A DNA stretch of 64,000 nucleotides from the NCBI RefSeq assembly GCF_030657335.1, contig NZ_CP131039.1, positions 2,992,501-3,056,500 on the forward strand, given 5' to 3'. Shown piece after piece: positions 27,026 to 38,647 of this stretch. Position 1 is the first letter of the stretch. Every line of letters starts with the position of its first letter. A model generated the notes under the pieces. That model made no database searches. It worked only from the letters and a program-made list of their open reading frames with translations, and was not told the origin of the DNA. Source of the stretch: Croceibacterium aestuarii. Lineage in GTDB: Bacteria > Pseudomonadota > Alphaproteobacteria > Sphingomonadales > Sphingomonadaceae. A program made the position numbers and the translations under genes.

Positions 27026-27561
27026 TCGCCCACCCGGCGAGCATCGGTGCGCCATTTCATCCGCGCGCCCTCGCCCGGCATTCCGGGGATCGACTGGACG
27101 GTCTCGAGCGTCATAGACGAGGTTCCACGCGCACTCGTGCCCTCGACCTTGACGGTGCCATTCAGACCGCCCTTGCCCTTGCAGTTCATCTCGCCCTTGA
27201 TGCCGGTGCCGGTCGCATCGAGCGAGGTGATCGAGCAATCGCTCTCGGCCATCTGGCGGAGCATGGCCTCGCGCCCGTTCTTGGCCTGTTCGGGGGTGAT
27301 GCAGAAGCTGGTCGGCTTCTCGAGCTCGTCGGCGAACGTCGAGCGCAGCGTGTTGACCTGCGCCTCGGGCAAGCCGGAAATCTCGAACTCGAGCAGCGTG
27401 GTACGTCCTTCGTACTGGCCGGCTTCGATGGCCGGCGCCTTGTCCATCTGCTCGGCAACCGCGCCGGTATCCATCGCTTCGCCGGAATCGGCATCGTCGC
27501 CGCCCGAACAGCCCGCCAGTCCCAGCAGGAATACGGCGACAATGGGAAACGTGCGGCGCAT
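27013..27561 (-). CDS. DUF3617 domain lipoprotein (copy 3)
   Basis: 182 residues, lipobox LLGLAGC (C18), an acidic linker, then GQYEGRTTLLEFEISGLP, FCITPEQAKNGREAML, ESDCSITSLDAT, MNCKGKGG and the ending VGECSA. It is the first gene of the three-copy run and is divergent from uvrB. The three copies differ substantially, so the duplication is not recent. Confidence 0.86.
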   Translation of the reverse strand: MRRTFPIVAVFLLGLAGCSGGDDADSGEAMDTGAVAEQMDKAPAIEAGQYEGRTTLLEFEISGLPEAQVNTLRSTFADELEKPTSFCITPEQAKNGREAMLRQMAESDCSITSLDATGTGIKGEMNCKGKGGLNGTVKVEGTSARGTSSMTLETVQSIPGMPGEGARMKWRTDARRVGECSA

Positions 27562-27663
27562 GGCGAACTCCTGTCGTAGCGGTCGTGGTGGCGGACCCTA
27601 ACAAGCGCATTCGCCGCTGCCAACGCATTGCACCGGGCCGTCCACTGCACCATATCGGCGGGC

Positions 27664-29850
<2,187 letters not shown>

Positions 29851-29904
29851 GCTTCGTCGGCACTACCGAGAAGAAATCAATCGCCACCGGCGGGATATCC
29901 CCCC

Positions 29905-29983
29905 GTCATGCTGAACTTGTTTCAGCATCCATTGCGCGTCCAGAACCGGCATCGCCCGACCCTGAAACAAATTCAGGGTGACG
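29905..29983. repeat. REP-like stem-loop pair, family A, copy 1
   Basis: ATGCTGAA (29908-29915) pairs with TTCAGCAT (29921-29928) around CTTGT, and ACCCTGAA (29959-29966) with TTCAGGGT (29972-29979) around ACAAA. The unit is bounded by GTC and GACG. The same two-hairpin unit is at 59864-59954. It lies downstream of uvrB in the uvrB/lipoprotein gap (29851-30103), which shows no other feature. Confidence 0.88.
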
Positions 29984-30103
29984 CTGGTCTTGCAAAAGCA
30001 CCATCGGACCGATCAGCCCGCGACTGCTTCCTGCCGGTGAAATCTTACGCAATTCGGCGGGTGTAGATTGCAATCGGCCGACGCCGCAGCCAGATGGGCG
30101 GCG

Positions 30104-30700
30104 ATGCGTCGCGCGCTTGTCCTCGCCTGCCTTCCCTTCGCCCTGTCCGCCTGCGACAGGCCGCAGGCGCCGGTGGACGCGCAGCGGATCTCGCTCGACG
30201 ATGCGCGCGGAGAGATCGAGCAGCCGCTGCCCTCGCCCGATACCGAAAACGCGAAATGGACCGTGGCGAAGAACGGCCAGTCGATCGATTTCGGCAACGA
30301 GGGCGAGAAGCCCTTCCTCACCCTGTCGTGCAAGCTCCGCGACGCGCCGCCGACCATCCACATCGTTCGCCATGTGACCACCCGGCCAGGCGAGAAGGCG
30401 CTGTTTCCGGTCATCGGCAACGGCATGGTCTCGCGCTTCAAGGTCGATGCCACGCTGGCCGACGGCGAATGGCGCTGGGAGGGCGCGGTGCCGGCCGAGG
30501 ACGGCTCGCTCGAGGTGTTCACCGGGCGGCGCGAACTCGAAGCAACGCTGCCCGGCGCGGGCAGCATGAAAATCGCCGGCAGCGCGATCCCCGGCGAATT
30601 CATCGACTGGTGCCGCAAGGGCGGCGCGGTGGCGAAGGCGGTCGAGAAGGAAGGGGCGGCGGACGAAGCCGCCGATGCGGCGAGGGGCCCCGCTAACTAG
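30104..30700 (+). CDS. Hypothetical lipoprotein
   Basis: 198 residues from MRRALVLACLPFALSACDR (lipobox LSAC, C17). The mature part is a mixed strand domain (KWTVAKNGQSIDFGNEG, TLSCKLRDAPPTIHIVRHV, GEWRWEGAVPAEDG) with a late cysteine (IDWCRKGG) and an Ala/Glu tail. No family recognised. The upstream in-frame start at 30068 is less likely because the signal peptide begins at the second Met. The 3' end overlaps the convergent dsbD by eight bases. Confidence 0.78.
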   Translation: MRRALVLACLPFALSACDRPQAPVDAQRISLDDARGEIEQPLPSPDTENAKWTVAKNGQSIDFGNEGEKPFLTLSCKLRDAPPTIHIVRHVTTRPGEKALFPVIGNGMVSRFKVDATLADGEWRWEGAVPAEDGSLEVFTGRRELEATLPGAGSMKIAGSAIPGEFIDWCRKGGAVAKAVEKEGAADEAADAARGPAN

Positions 30701-32753
30701 CCGAGGCGAGCGCGACCAGCGTGTCGGGCGTCAGGACTTGCGGCAGTTGCTGCGCCTCGCCGCCCGCGGGATACCAAAGATAAAGCGGCACGCCGGCCGC
30801 GCCGTGGGCGGTGAGGAAGCGGGTGATTTCCGGATCGCGCCGGGTCCAATCGCCGACCAGCGGCACGACCCCTGCCTTGTCAAAGGCAGCTTTGGTCGCC
30901 TCGCGCTCGATCGACACGCCTTCGTTGACCTTGCAGGTCAGGCACCAGTCGGCGGTGAACCACACGAACACCGGCTTGCCCGATGCGCGGGCCTCGGCCA
31001 GCGCGGCCTCGCTGAACGGCTTCGCGGCAATGACCTCGTCGACGCTGTCGGCCAGCGCGGTTTCCGAATACAGCCGTGGCAGGAGGAAGAAGCCCAGCCC
31101 CACCGCGAGCACGAAACTGGAGAGGACCGGAACCCAGGCCTTGTGCCCGCTGTGCTGGGACCTGCCTGTCAGCCAAAGCCCGGCAAGCACGATGGCCGCC
31201 ACCGCAGCTACGCCCAGCGCGAAAACCGTGCCTCCCAGCCTCCAGCACAGCCACAGCAGCGCCAGCGCGGTCAGGCCCATCGGCACAGCCATGACCTTCT
31301 TGAAGGTATTCATCCACTTGCCCGGCCTGGGCAGCATCTTCCTCAGCGGCGGCACGAAACCCAGCAGCAGAAACGGCAGCGCCAGCCCAAGACCGAGCGC
31401 GGCGAACAATATCAGCCCCTGCCACCACGGCAGCAGCAGCGCCGCGCCCATCGCCGCGGCCATGAACGGGCCGGTGCACGGGGTGGCGACGAACGAAGCG
31501 AGCAGGCCGGTGGCAAAGGCACTCGACCTGCCGCCGCTCTGCGTGAACGACAGTGAGGGCAGCTCAAACAGCCCGGCGAGGTTGGCGGTAATCGCGGTTG
31601 CCAGCACCAGCAGCGCGACGACCACGCCGGGCTCCTGCAGCTGGAACGCCCAGCCGACCTGCGTGCCGGCCGCGCGCAGCGTCAGCAGCGCCCCGCCCAG
31701 CGCCAGCGTGGCGACCAGCACTCCGGCGGTGTACGCCAGCCCTTCGCGCCGCGCCTCGGCCTCGCTCTCGCCGGCCCGGGCCAGGCTCATCGCCTTGAGG
31801 CTGAGGATCGGGAAGACGCAGGGCATGACGTTGAGGATCAGCCCGCCGAGCAGCGCCGCGCCGAGCAGCCACCACAGGGAGCCGATCCGACCGCTCGCAT
31901 CGCCGCCTGCCAGCGCGGTACCGCCGGTCGGCACAGGGCCCGGCGCAGCGGCGAAGCGCACGCCCTGCCCGTCCTCACCGAAGTCGAGGATGCCCGCGAG
32001 GGCGGAAGGATCTTCGGCAATCCCCTTGCGCGGGATCTCGGCCACCAGCGTATCGCCGTTGCGGTAAAAGGATTGCGGCGCGGCGTAGTCGATGAGCTGA
32101 GTTTGATCGAGGAACACATGCGGTGTGCCCAGCGCCAGCGAGGCGGGCAGCGGGATGGCGATGCGCAGGCTGTCCGGCGTGAGCTCGAATGTCGCCTGCC
32201 GGTCGAGCGCGGCGGGGATCGCCGCGCGCCAGGCATCGAACCGTACATCGCGCTGGCTGACCTGCGAGAGGTCGAGCGAGAGTTCCTTCTTCTCGGGCAC
32301 GCAGATCTGGTCGGTGCAGACCAGCATGTCGGCGGCGAGGCCGAGCGGCGGGGCGGCGGAAACGTCGGCGCCGGCCGGAATGGTTAGCGGGACGAGAACC
32401 GCGTAGTCGCTCTCGTAGACGTGGTTCATGAGCCCGCCGATGACGAGCTGCTGCGGCACCGGGTATTCGGGCGTGCCGGCCTGCCAGCCGGCGGGCAGGT
32501 CCCACTTGAGGTCCATCCCGTATCCGGCGTCGCCCGGGTTGAGCCAATAACCATGCCAGCCCCGTTCGGGCGTGAAGTGCAACGCCAGCGTTATCGTTTC
32601 GCCGGGCCTCGCCGGCTGCTCGGCGAGCAGCTCCGCCTTCATGTGGTTCGACTGCGCCAGCGCCTGGGGGGCACCGAGGAGAGCCACAAGGGTACAGAGG
32701 AGGGCCAGAACCGCACCGAGCCGGCGCGGATGGTGCATTCGTCTTGCGTGCAT
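30693..32753 (-). CDS. dsbD: Thiol:disulfide interchange protein DsbD
   Basis: DsbD passes electrons from cytoplasmic thioredoxin across the inner membrane to periplasmic thiol proteins. 686 residues: signal peptide (about 1-34), an N-terminal alpha domain with MLVCTDQICVPEKKE, about eight membrane helices with the redox cysteines in NVMPCVFPILSLKAM and VATPCTGPFMAAAMG, and a C-terminal thioredoxin domain with CLTC near residue 604 (TADWCLTCKVNEG). All three cysteine pairs are present. Start ATG 32753 (alternative 32738). Confidence 0.94.
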   Translation of the reverse strand: MHARRMHHPRRLGAVLALLCTLVALLGAPQALAQSNHMKAELLAEQPARPGETITLALHFTPERGWHGYWLNPGDAGYGMDLKWDLPAGWQAGTPEYPVPQQLVIGGLMNHVYESDYAVLVPLTIPAGADVSAAPPLGLAADMLVCTDQICVPEKKELSLDLSQVSQRDVRFDAWRAAIPAALDRQATFELTPDSLRIAIPLPASLALGTPHVFLDQTQLIDYAAPQSFYRNGDTLVAEIPRKGIAEDPSALAGILDFGEDGQGVRFAAAPGPVPTGGTALAGGDASGRIGSLWWLLGAALLGGLILNVMPCVFPILSLKAMSLARAGESEAEARREGLAYTAGVLVATLALGGALLTLRAAGTQVGWAFQLQEPGVVVALLVLATAITANLAGLFELPSLSFTQSGGRSSAFATGLLASFVATPCTGPFMAAAMGAALLLPWWQGLILFAALGLGLALPFLLLGFVPPLRKMLPRPGKWMNTFKKVMAVPMGLTALALLWLCWRLGGTVFALGVAAVAAIVLAGLWLTGRSQHSGHKAWVPVLSSFVLAVGLGFFLLPRLYSETALADSVDEVIAAKPFSEAALAEARASGKPVFVWFTADWCLTCKVNEGVSIEREATKAAFDKAGVVPLVGDWTRRDPEITRFLTAHGAAGVPLYLWYPAGGEAQQLPQVLTPDTLVALASAS

Positions 32754-32781
32754 GGTGCGGCAGGCTCTACGGCTCTGCCGC

Positions 32782-33996
32782 ATGAGCGACAAGCGCGATC
32801 TCCTGATCCTCGGCGGCGGTCTCGTCGGGATGACCCTGGCCCTCGCGGCGGCGAAGAAGGGACTGTCGAGCCACGTCGTCGACCGTGCCGATCCGGCCGA
32901 GCTGACAGCGCAAGGCTTCGACGGCCGGGCCAGCGCCATCTCGACCGCCAGCTGGAACCTGTTCGGCAACATCGGCCTGCGCGAGCGGCTCGAACCGCAC
33001 GGCTGCCCGATCGCGAAAATCGCCGTGGCCGACGGGATGAAACCCGGGCACATCGACTTCCAGCCCGAACCGCACGAGGGCTCGCTCGGGCGGATGTTCG
33101 CCAACCGCGAGCTGCGCCTGGCGCTGTTCGAGGCGGCGAAAGACGAACCGCTGATCGCCTGGCATGCCAAGGCAGAGGTCGTCGGCCGCGACCGGGGCGA
33201 ACACCGCGTTTCGGCGACCTTGGCGGACGGCAGCGTCCTCGAAGCGAGCCTGATGGTCGCCGCCGAGGGCCGCCAGTCGCCGACCCGCAAGGACGCCGGC
33301 ATCAGCATGGCGCACTGGGATTACAGGCATCGTGCGATCATCGCCGGGCTGGTCCACGCCAAGCCGCACGACAACGTGGCGTGGGAAATCTTCTACCCGG
33401 CCGGGCCGTTCGCGCTGCTGCCGCTGCTCGACGGACCGGGCGGCGAGCACCGCAGCGCTCTCGTCTGGACCGTGGCCGAGAAGGACGCCGCCGGGGTTCT
33501 CGCCCTCTCCGACCGCGCCTTCACCGCCGAAGTCGCCAAACGCATGCACGGCATCATGGGCGAGGTCTCGGTCGAAGGACCCCGCTCGTCCTACCCGCTT
33601 TCCTTCCAGCACACCGCCAAGATCGTCGACCACCGCCTCGCGCTGGTCGGTGACGCGGCTCACGGCATCCACCCGATCGCCGGCCAGGGGCTCAATCTCG
33701 GCCTGCGCGACGTCGGCGCGCTGGTCGAAGTGCTGGCCGAGGGCATGCGGCTCGGGCTCGAGCCGGGCGATGCCCAGCTGCTGGCCCGCTACGAGAAATG
33801 GCGCGGGCTCGACAGCTTCACCGTCTCATTGGCGACCGACGGTCTCACCTGGCTGTTCGGAGTCCCCGGCAAGCTGCCCAGCCTGGTTCGTCGTCTCGGG
33901 ATGGGAGCGGTCCAGCGCACCCCGCTGCTCAAGCGCTGGTTCATGGACGAAGCCCGCGGCATGAGCGGCACGCTGCCCGAGCTGCTGAAAGGCTAG
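32782..33996 (+). CDS. UbiH/UbiF/COQ6-family FAD-dependent hydroxylase
   Basis: 404-residue FAD monooxygenase of ubiquinone ring hydroxylation. The FAD dinucleotide loop LGGGLVGMTLALAA is at the N-terminus and the second FAD motif GDAAHGIHPIAGQGLNLGLRD near residue 300 is the UbiH/COQ6 signature; DGRASAIS lies in between. Which ring position it hydroxylates cannot be told from sequence. The gene is divergent from dsbD (28-base gap) and its stop overlaps the convergent mitofilin stop by four bases. Confidence 0.92.
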   Translation: MSDKRDLLILGGGLVGMTLALAAAKKGLSSHVVDRADPAELTAQGFDGRASAISTASWNLFGNIGLRERLEPHGCPIAKIAVADGMKPGHIDFQPEPHEGSLGRMFANRELRLALFEAAKDEPLIAWHAKAEVVGRDRGEHRVSATLADGSVLEASLMVAAEGRQSPTRKDAGISMAHWDYRHRAIIAGLVHAKPHDNVAWEIFYPAGPFALLPLLDGPGGEHRSALVWTVAEKDAAGVLALSDRAFTAEVAKRMHGIMGEVSVEGPRSSYPLSFQHTAKIVDHRLALVGDAAHGIHPIAGQGLNLGLRDVGALVEVLAEGMRLGLEPGDAQLLARYEKWRGLDSFTVSLATDGLTWLFGVPGKLPSLVRRLGMGAVQRTPLLKRWFMDEARGMSGTLPELLKG

Positions 33997-34922
33997 TCCG
34001 CCTTGTCGCCGGCCGGGCTGAGCTGCTGGACGGCATTGCCGGCCCCGTCGCGCAGACCGCGCGAATCGAGGATCGCGGTCGTCTCGAGCAGTTCGAGCGC
34101 GCGCTGGGCCTTGCCGTAGCGCTCGGCATCCTCGATCCAGCCCGCCGCCAATTCGGCATTGGGCAGGTTGCGCACTTCGGCCACCGCGGCCTCGGGCCGC
34201 GCGCTCTCGAGGAACATCCGGGCGCGTTCGAGCCGTTTGCGCGGTTGCGGCGACGGCGTGTCCTCGTGCCGCACCACGAACAGCCCCTTCAACTCGCGGC
34301 CGATCCACGAGAACGGATCTCCCTTGACCTCGTCGTTGGTGAGTTCGGAGGAGAGGCCGTCGAGGCGGGCGATAAGCTGGTCGAGCGTGACCGGATCGCG
34401 CGAGACGGCGATGATCGTGGCCACGGCATTGGGCCGCGCATCGCCGAAGCGCAGCCGAAGCTGATCGCCGAGGTAGCCGAGCGGCGCACCGCGCTCGATC
34501 GCACGGCGCGCGGCGAACGTGATCAGCAGACCCTCGGCGCGCGCCGCGTTGCCGGCCGCCGCCTGCGCCTGAAGATCGAGCTTGGACAGGCGTTGCTCCA
34601 TCGCCGCAACGCGCGAATCGAGCCCGCCTTGCTGTTCCGCCACGCGGTCGACCTTGGCGACGGCATCGGCGGCATCCTTGGCGGTCGCCTGCTGGGTCTG
34701 CGATGTCTCGGCCGGAGTCGGCGTCTCGGTGGCTGGCGGCGACGCCAGCGGCGCCGGTTCCTCGCGCACCACCCGCACAAGATCGCCGGTGCCGACGCCT
34801 TGCCACCAGAGCAGCGCAACCACTGCGGCGCCCAGTGCGAATGAGCCGCCGGCAATCCACAGGACCGGTTTCAACGATCCGGCGACCCGCTGGCGGGAAA
34901 AGTCACGATACGATTCGTCCAT
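33993..34922 (-). CDS. Alphaproteobacterial mitofilin (Mic60-like) membrane protein
   Basis: 309 residues: one N-terminal membrane helix (about 19-41, [20 protein letters not shown]), a Pro/Thr/Glu-rich linker, a predicted coiled coil ([33 protein letters not shown]) and a C-terminal helical domain ([22 protein letters not shown]). This is the architecture of mitofilin, which in alphaproteobacteria shapes inner-membrane invaginations and contacts outer-membrane proteins. The synteny is diagnostic: it follows hemC-hemD on the same strand with tsaD divergent. Confidence 0.85.
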   Translation of the reverse strand: MDESYRDFSRQRVAGSLKPVLWIAGGSFALGAAVVALLWWQGVGTGDLVRVVREEPAPLASPPATETPTPAETSQTQQATAKDAADAVAKVDRVAEQQGGLDSRVAAMEQRLSKLDLQAQAAAGNAARAEGLLITFAARRAIERGAPLGYLGDQLRLRFGDARPNAVATIIAVSRDPVTLDQLIARLDGLSSELTNDEVKGDPFSWIGRELKGLFVVRHEDTPSPQPRKRLERARMFLESARPEAAVAEVRNLPNAELAAGWIEDAERYGKAQRALELLETTAILDSRGLRDGAGNAVQQLSPAGDKAD

Positions 34923-34964
34923 CGTTATCCTTCGCGAACCCGAAGGCGCCTTGCGGCGTCCGTC

Positions 34965-35654
34965 TCACCCCCGCAACGGCTCATGGCACAGCTCCCGCGC
35001 CAAGGCCAGCAAGGCCGGGTCGTTCGGCTCGTCCGCCGCGGAAACCGACGCCCAGCCCGGCCCGGCGGCAGCGGCGATGCGCTCTCCCAGCGCGGCCAGA
35101 CGGATCGCGCAGCGGGCCAGGCCGAGGCGGTCCACTTCGGCAGCAAAATGCTCTGCGGCCGAGGCGGAATGCAGCAGGACCACCGCTCCCCGTTCGAGCG
35201 AGAATGCCAGATCCGGGGAAACGGGCAGCGCCGCGACGCGGTAGGCGATGACGGTGGCCATTGTGACGCCGGCGGGCGGGTCGAGCGGCACGTGGTCTTC
35301 GCCGGCGATGCGCAGAAGCCGCAGACGTTGCCCGGCCAATTCGTCGAGAACCGTCTGCAGACCTCCCTTTCCGGTGACTGCGACTCGGAAGCCGCTTTTG
35401 CCCGCCGCTTCGGCCGTGCTCGCGCCCACGGCGTAGACCGGCTGGCCCGTCAGCTCGCCCAAGAGCGGCCCCCCCTGGCGGAAGGCGTTCGCGCTGCCGG
35501 CAAGGATCCCGTCGAACGCACCGGCGGGCATATGCCACCCCAGCGGCACGATCTCCGACAGCGGATGAGCCTGGGCGCGCAGCCCCATCGCACGCGCCGC
35601 CTGAACCGTCGCGCTGCACCCCGGCTCAGGCCTTATGGCGACGACCGGCGTCAC
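34965..35654 (-). CDS. hemD: Uroporphyrinogen-III synthase
   Basis: HemD inverts ring D and cyclises hydroxymethylbilane to uroporphyrinogen III. 229 residues from a GTG at 35654, which overlaps the hemC stop as [54 protein letters not shown] and [15 protein letters not shown] match this poorly conserved family. The much longer open frame upstream is a shadow of hemC. Confidence 0.9.
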   Translation of the reverse strand: MTPVVAIRPEPGCSATVQAARAMGLRAQAHPLSEIVPLGWHMPAGAFDGILAGSANAFRQGGPLLGELTGQPVYAVGASTAEAAGKSGFRVAVTGKGGLQTVLDELAGQRLRLLRIAGEDHVPLDPPAGVTMATVIAYRVAALPVSPDLAFSLERGAVVLLHSASAAEHFAAEVDRLGLARCAIRLAALGERIAAAAGPGWASVSAADEPNDPALLALARELCHEPLRG

Positions 35655-36577
35655 GTCCGATCCGCGAACACCGCCCGTATCGCCGGCGCGGCCCGGGCAA
35701 GGAGGTCCGCGGCCAGTCGCTCCGGTCCATTCCCGCCCGGCGCGAAGCGCACCTCGCCGCGCACGGTCTCGCGGCCGTCGGGGCTGAACAGGACGGCGGT
35801 CATCGCCAGGGCGCCGGTTTCGGCCGAGCAGAGCGCCGCCACCGGGCTGTGGCACGAGCCGCCCAGCGCCGCGAGCAGCGCCCGTTCGGCCTCGATCTCC
35901 ATCCGGCTCGGACCGTGGTCGATCGCCGCCAACAGGCCGCGCACCCGCGCGTCTGCCGTTCGGCATTCGATGCCGATGGCCGCCTGCGCCGGGGCGGGGA
36001 GCCATTCGTCCAGGGCCAGCGGGTGGCCGGTGCCCGCTTGCCCAAGCCGGTCGAGACCGGCCGCGGCAAGGAAGGTCGCATCGACCTCCCCAGCCTGTAG
36101 CTTCGCGATTCGAGTGGCGACGTTGCCGCGCAGCGAAACAACCGTGCAGTCCGGGCGGGCGTGGAGCAGCTGCGCGGCCCGGCGAGGGGCGCTGGTGCCG
36201 ATCGTCGCGCCTTGCGGCAGGGCAGCGATCGTCTCGGCGCCGAGCAGGACATCGCGCTTGTCGGCCCGCGGCAGGACGGCGCCAATGACGAGCTCGGCCG
36301 GACGCAGCGTCTCGACGTCCTTCATCGAGTGCACCGCGGCGTCGATGCGGTCTTCGAGGAGCCAGCCATCGAGTTCGCGCGTCCACAGCGCCTTGCCGCC
36401 GATGTCCGCCAGCGGGCGGTCCTGCACCTTGTCGCCGCTCGCCACGACGGGGATGAGCTCGACCTCGGACTCGGCCCAGCCATGCGCTGCGCAGAGACGC
36501 GCCCGCGTCTCTTGCGCCTGCACCATGGCAAGAGGAGAGCTTCGCGTGCCGAGACGGATTTGCGGGGAACTGGCCAT
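35651..36577 (-). CDS. hemC: Porphobilinogen deaminase (hydroxymethylbilane synthase)
   Basis: Joins four porphobilinogens to hydroxymethylbilane using a covalently bound dipyrromethane cofactor. 308 residues from [17 protein letters not shown]. The cofactor cysteine is C242 in [36 protein letters not shown] and [12 protein letters not shown] are the family signatures. The start is 46 bases from the divergent tsaD start, so their promoters overlap. Confidence 0.96.
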   Translation of the reverse strand: MASSPQIRLGTRSSPLAMVQAQETRARLCAAHGWAESEVELIPVVASGDKVQDRPLADIGGKALWTRELDGWLLEDRIDAAVHSMKDVETLRPAELVIGAVLPRADKRDVLLGAETIAALPQGATIGTSAPRRAAQLLHARPDCTVVSLRGNVATRIAKLQAGEVDATFLAAAGLDRLGQAGTGHPLALDEWLPAPAQAAIGIECRTADARVRGLLAAIDHGPSRMEIEAERALLAALGGSCHSPVAALCSAETGALAMTAVLFSPDGRETVRGEVRFAPGGNGPERLAADLLARAAPAIRAVFADRT

Positions 36578-36623
36578 CGGGTTTGCTTGCCCTAATGCCC
36601 ATTCCGTTGCAGGGGAAGCCGCC

Positions 36624-37664
36624 ATGGCGCTGGTGCTAGGCATCGAAAGCAGTTGCGACGAAACCGCCGCCGCCCTGGTCGACGGGGAGCGGCGCATCCT
36701 TGCGCAGCGCATCGCCAGCCAGGAAGAAGCCCACGCGCCCTATGGCGGGGTCGTTCCCGAGATCGCCGCCCGCGCCCATGCCGAGAGACTCGCTCCGCTG
36801 ATCGAGGGGACGCTGGCCGATGCCCGGCTGACGTTGGCCGATTGCGACGCGATTGCCGCCACGGCCGGACCGGGTTTGATCGGCGGGGTCATCGTCGGCC
36901 TGGTCACAGCCAAGGCGCTGGCGATGGCCAGCGACAAGCCGCTGATCGCGATCAACCACCTCGAAGGGCATGCGCTGAGCCCGCGTCTCGCCGACCCCGA
37001 GCTCGATTTTCCCTACGCCCTGCTGCTTGTTTCGGGTGGGCACTGCCAGATCCTGCGCGTTTCCGGCGTGGGGCAATACCAGCGCCTCGCCACCACGATC
37101 GACGATGCGCTGGGCGAGGCGTTCGACAAGACCGCCAAGATCCTCGGCCTCGGCTACCCCGGAGGGCCCGCCGTCGAGGCTCTTGCCCGCCACGGCGATC
37201 CGCAGGCCGTGCCCCTGCCACGCCCGCTCATGCGCAGCAAGGATCCGCACTTCTCGTTCGCCGGGCTCAAGAGCGCGGTTCTGCGCGCCCATGACAGCGG
37301 CCAATATTCCCACGCCGACATCGCTGCGAGCTTCCAGCAGGCGGCAATAGAGTGCATTGCCGATCGCTTGACGCGGGCACTCGAGAAAATGGATGAGGTG
37401 ACGGCGCTGGTCGTGGCCGGCGGCGTGGCGGCCAACCAGCGCGTTCGTGCTTCGCTCGAAGTCCTGGCCGCAGGCCGCGGCCTGCGCTTCGTCGCTCCGC
37501 CGCTGGCGCTGTGCACCGACAATGCGGCGATGATCGCCTGGGCCGGGATCGAGCGGCTCGGACAGGCAGGTTTCGTGGCCGACCCGCTCGATACCGTGGC
37601 TCGCCCGCGCTGGCCGCTCGACCCCGACGCCGAGCCGGCGCGCGGCGCCGGGGTGAAGGCGTGA
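36624..37664 (+). CDS. tsaD: tRNA N6-threonylcarbamoyladenosine synthase subunit
   Basis: TsaD (Kae1 family) transfers the threonylcarbamoyl group to A37 of ANN-decoding tRNAs. 346 residues. [12 protein letters not shown] opens the ASKHA fold; the Fe/Zn-binding HLEGH is at 112-116, and LLVSGGHCQ and [14 protein letters not shown] follow. AGGGGAAG precedes the ATG at 36624. The stop overlaps the GTG of gpsA (GTGA). Confidence 0.97.
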   Translation: MALVLGIESSCDETAAALVDGERRILAQRIASQEEAHAPYGGVVPEIAARAHAERLAPLIEGTLADARLTLADCDAIAATAGPGLIGGVIVGLVTAKALAMASDKPLIAINHLEGHALSPRLADPELDFPYALLLVSGGHCQILRVSGVGQYQRLATTIDDALGEAFDKTAKILGLGYPGGPAVEALARHGDPQAVPLPRPLMRSKDPHFSFAGLKSAVLRAHDSGQYSHADIAASFQQAAIECIADRLTRALEKMDEVTALVVAGGVAANQRVRASLEVLAAGRGLRFVAPPLALCTDNAAMIAWAGIERLGQAGFVADPLDTVARPRWPLDPDAEPARGAGVKA

Positions 37665-38647
37665 CAGTCGGCGTTCTCGGAGCGGGCGCCTGGGGCACCG
37701 CGCTGGCGCAGATGCTGGCGAGCGACGGCCGCGAGGTGCTGTTGTGGGCGCGCGAGCCCGAACTGGTCGAGGAAATCAACGCCCGCCACAGCAACTCGCT
37801 GTTCCTCCCCTCCGCCGACCTCTCCCCCGCGATCACGGCGACGGGGGACCCGGCCGACATGGCGGACTGCGATGTCCTGCTGGTGGTCACGCCCGCGCAG
37901 CATCTCGGCGCGGTCATCGCCGCAATGCCGGCTTATCCGCGCGACCTGGTGCTGTGTTCTAAGGGCATCGAAGCCGGCAGCGGACGGCTGATGAACGACG
38001 TCGCGCGAGACGCCGCGCCCGGCAGCGCCATCGCCATTCTCTCGGGCCCCACTTTCGCGCACGAAGTCGCCGCCGGACTGCCGACCGCGGTGACGCTCGC
38101 CTGTGCCGGGGGTCGCGAGCAGTGGGAACGGCTCAGCCCGGTCGTCGCCCGCCCGGCTTTCCGCCCGTACTACTCCGAAGACGTAATCGGCGCGGAAATA
38201 GGCGGCGCGGTCAAGAACGTGCTGGCGATCGCCTGCGGGGTGGTCGACGGCCTCGGCCTCGGGCAGAACGCCCGCGCCGCGCTGATCGCTCGCGGCTATG
38301 CCGAGATGCTGCGTTTCGGCGAGGCGCTCGGCGCCGAGCGCGACACGCTGGCGGGCCTGTGCGGTCTCGGCGATCTCGTGCTGACCTGCTCGTCGACCGC
38401 GAGCCGCAACTTCTCGCTCGGCAAGGCGCTCGGCGAAGGCCAGTCGCCGGGGGCGCTGATGGCCGATCGGCGAACCGTGGCGGAAGGGGCCTTTACCGCG
38501 CCCGTCCTGATCGAGCTGGCCCGGCGCCATAAGGTGGCGATGCCCATCACCGCCGCGGTCGTGCGCCTGCTCGACGGCGCCCCGGCGCAGGACGTGGTCT
38601 CGCAGCTGCTCGCCCGCCCCCTCAGGTCCGAAGGCGCCGACGCTTGA
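37661..38647 (+). CDS. gpsA: NAD(P)H-dependent glycerol-3-phosphate dehydrogenase
   Basis: Reduces dihydroxyacetone phosphate to sn-glycerol 3-phosphate for phospholipid synthesis. 328 residues from a GTG overlapping the tsaD stop. [14 protein letters not shown] is the nucleotide loop. [32 protein letters not shown] (catalytic lysine) and [12 protein letters not shown] are the family signatures. Its stop overlaps a TTG start of the flippase gene. Confidence 0.97.
   Translation: MTVGVLGAGAWGTALAQMLASDGREVLLWAREPELVEEINARHSNSLFLPSADLSPAITATGDPADMADCDVLLVVTPAQHLGAVIAAMPAYPRDLVLCSKGIEAGSGRLMNDVARDAAPGSAIAILSGPTFAHEVAAGLPTAVTLACAGGREQWERLSPVVARPAFRPYYSEDVIGAEIGGAVKNVLAIACGVVDGLGLGQNARAALIARGYAEMLRFGEALGAERDTLAGLCGLGDLVLTCSSTASRNFSLGKALGEGQSPGALMADRRTVAEGAFTAPVLIELARRHKVAMPITAAVVRLLDGAPAQDVVSQLLARPLRSEGADA

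Noticed and set aside
27562-27663. SOS/LexA box upstream of uvrB
   Set aside because: One GAAC is present at 27564 but no second half seven bases later, so no box is called.
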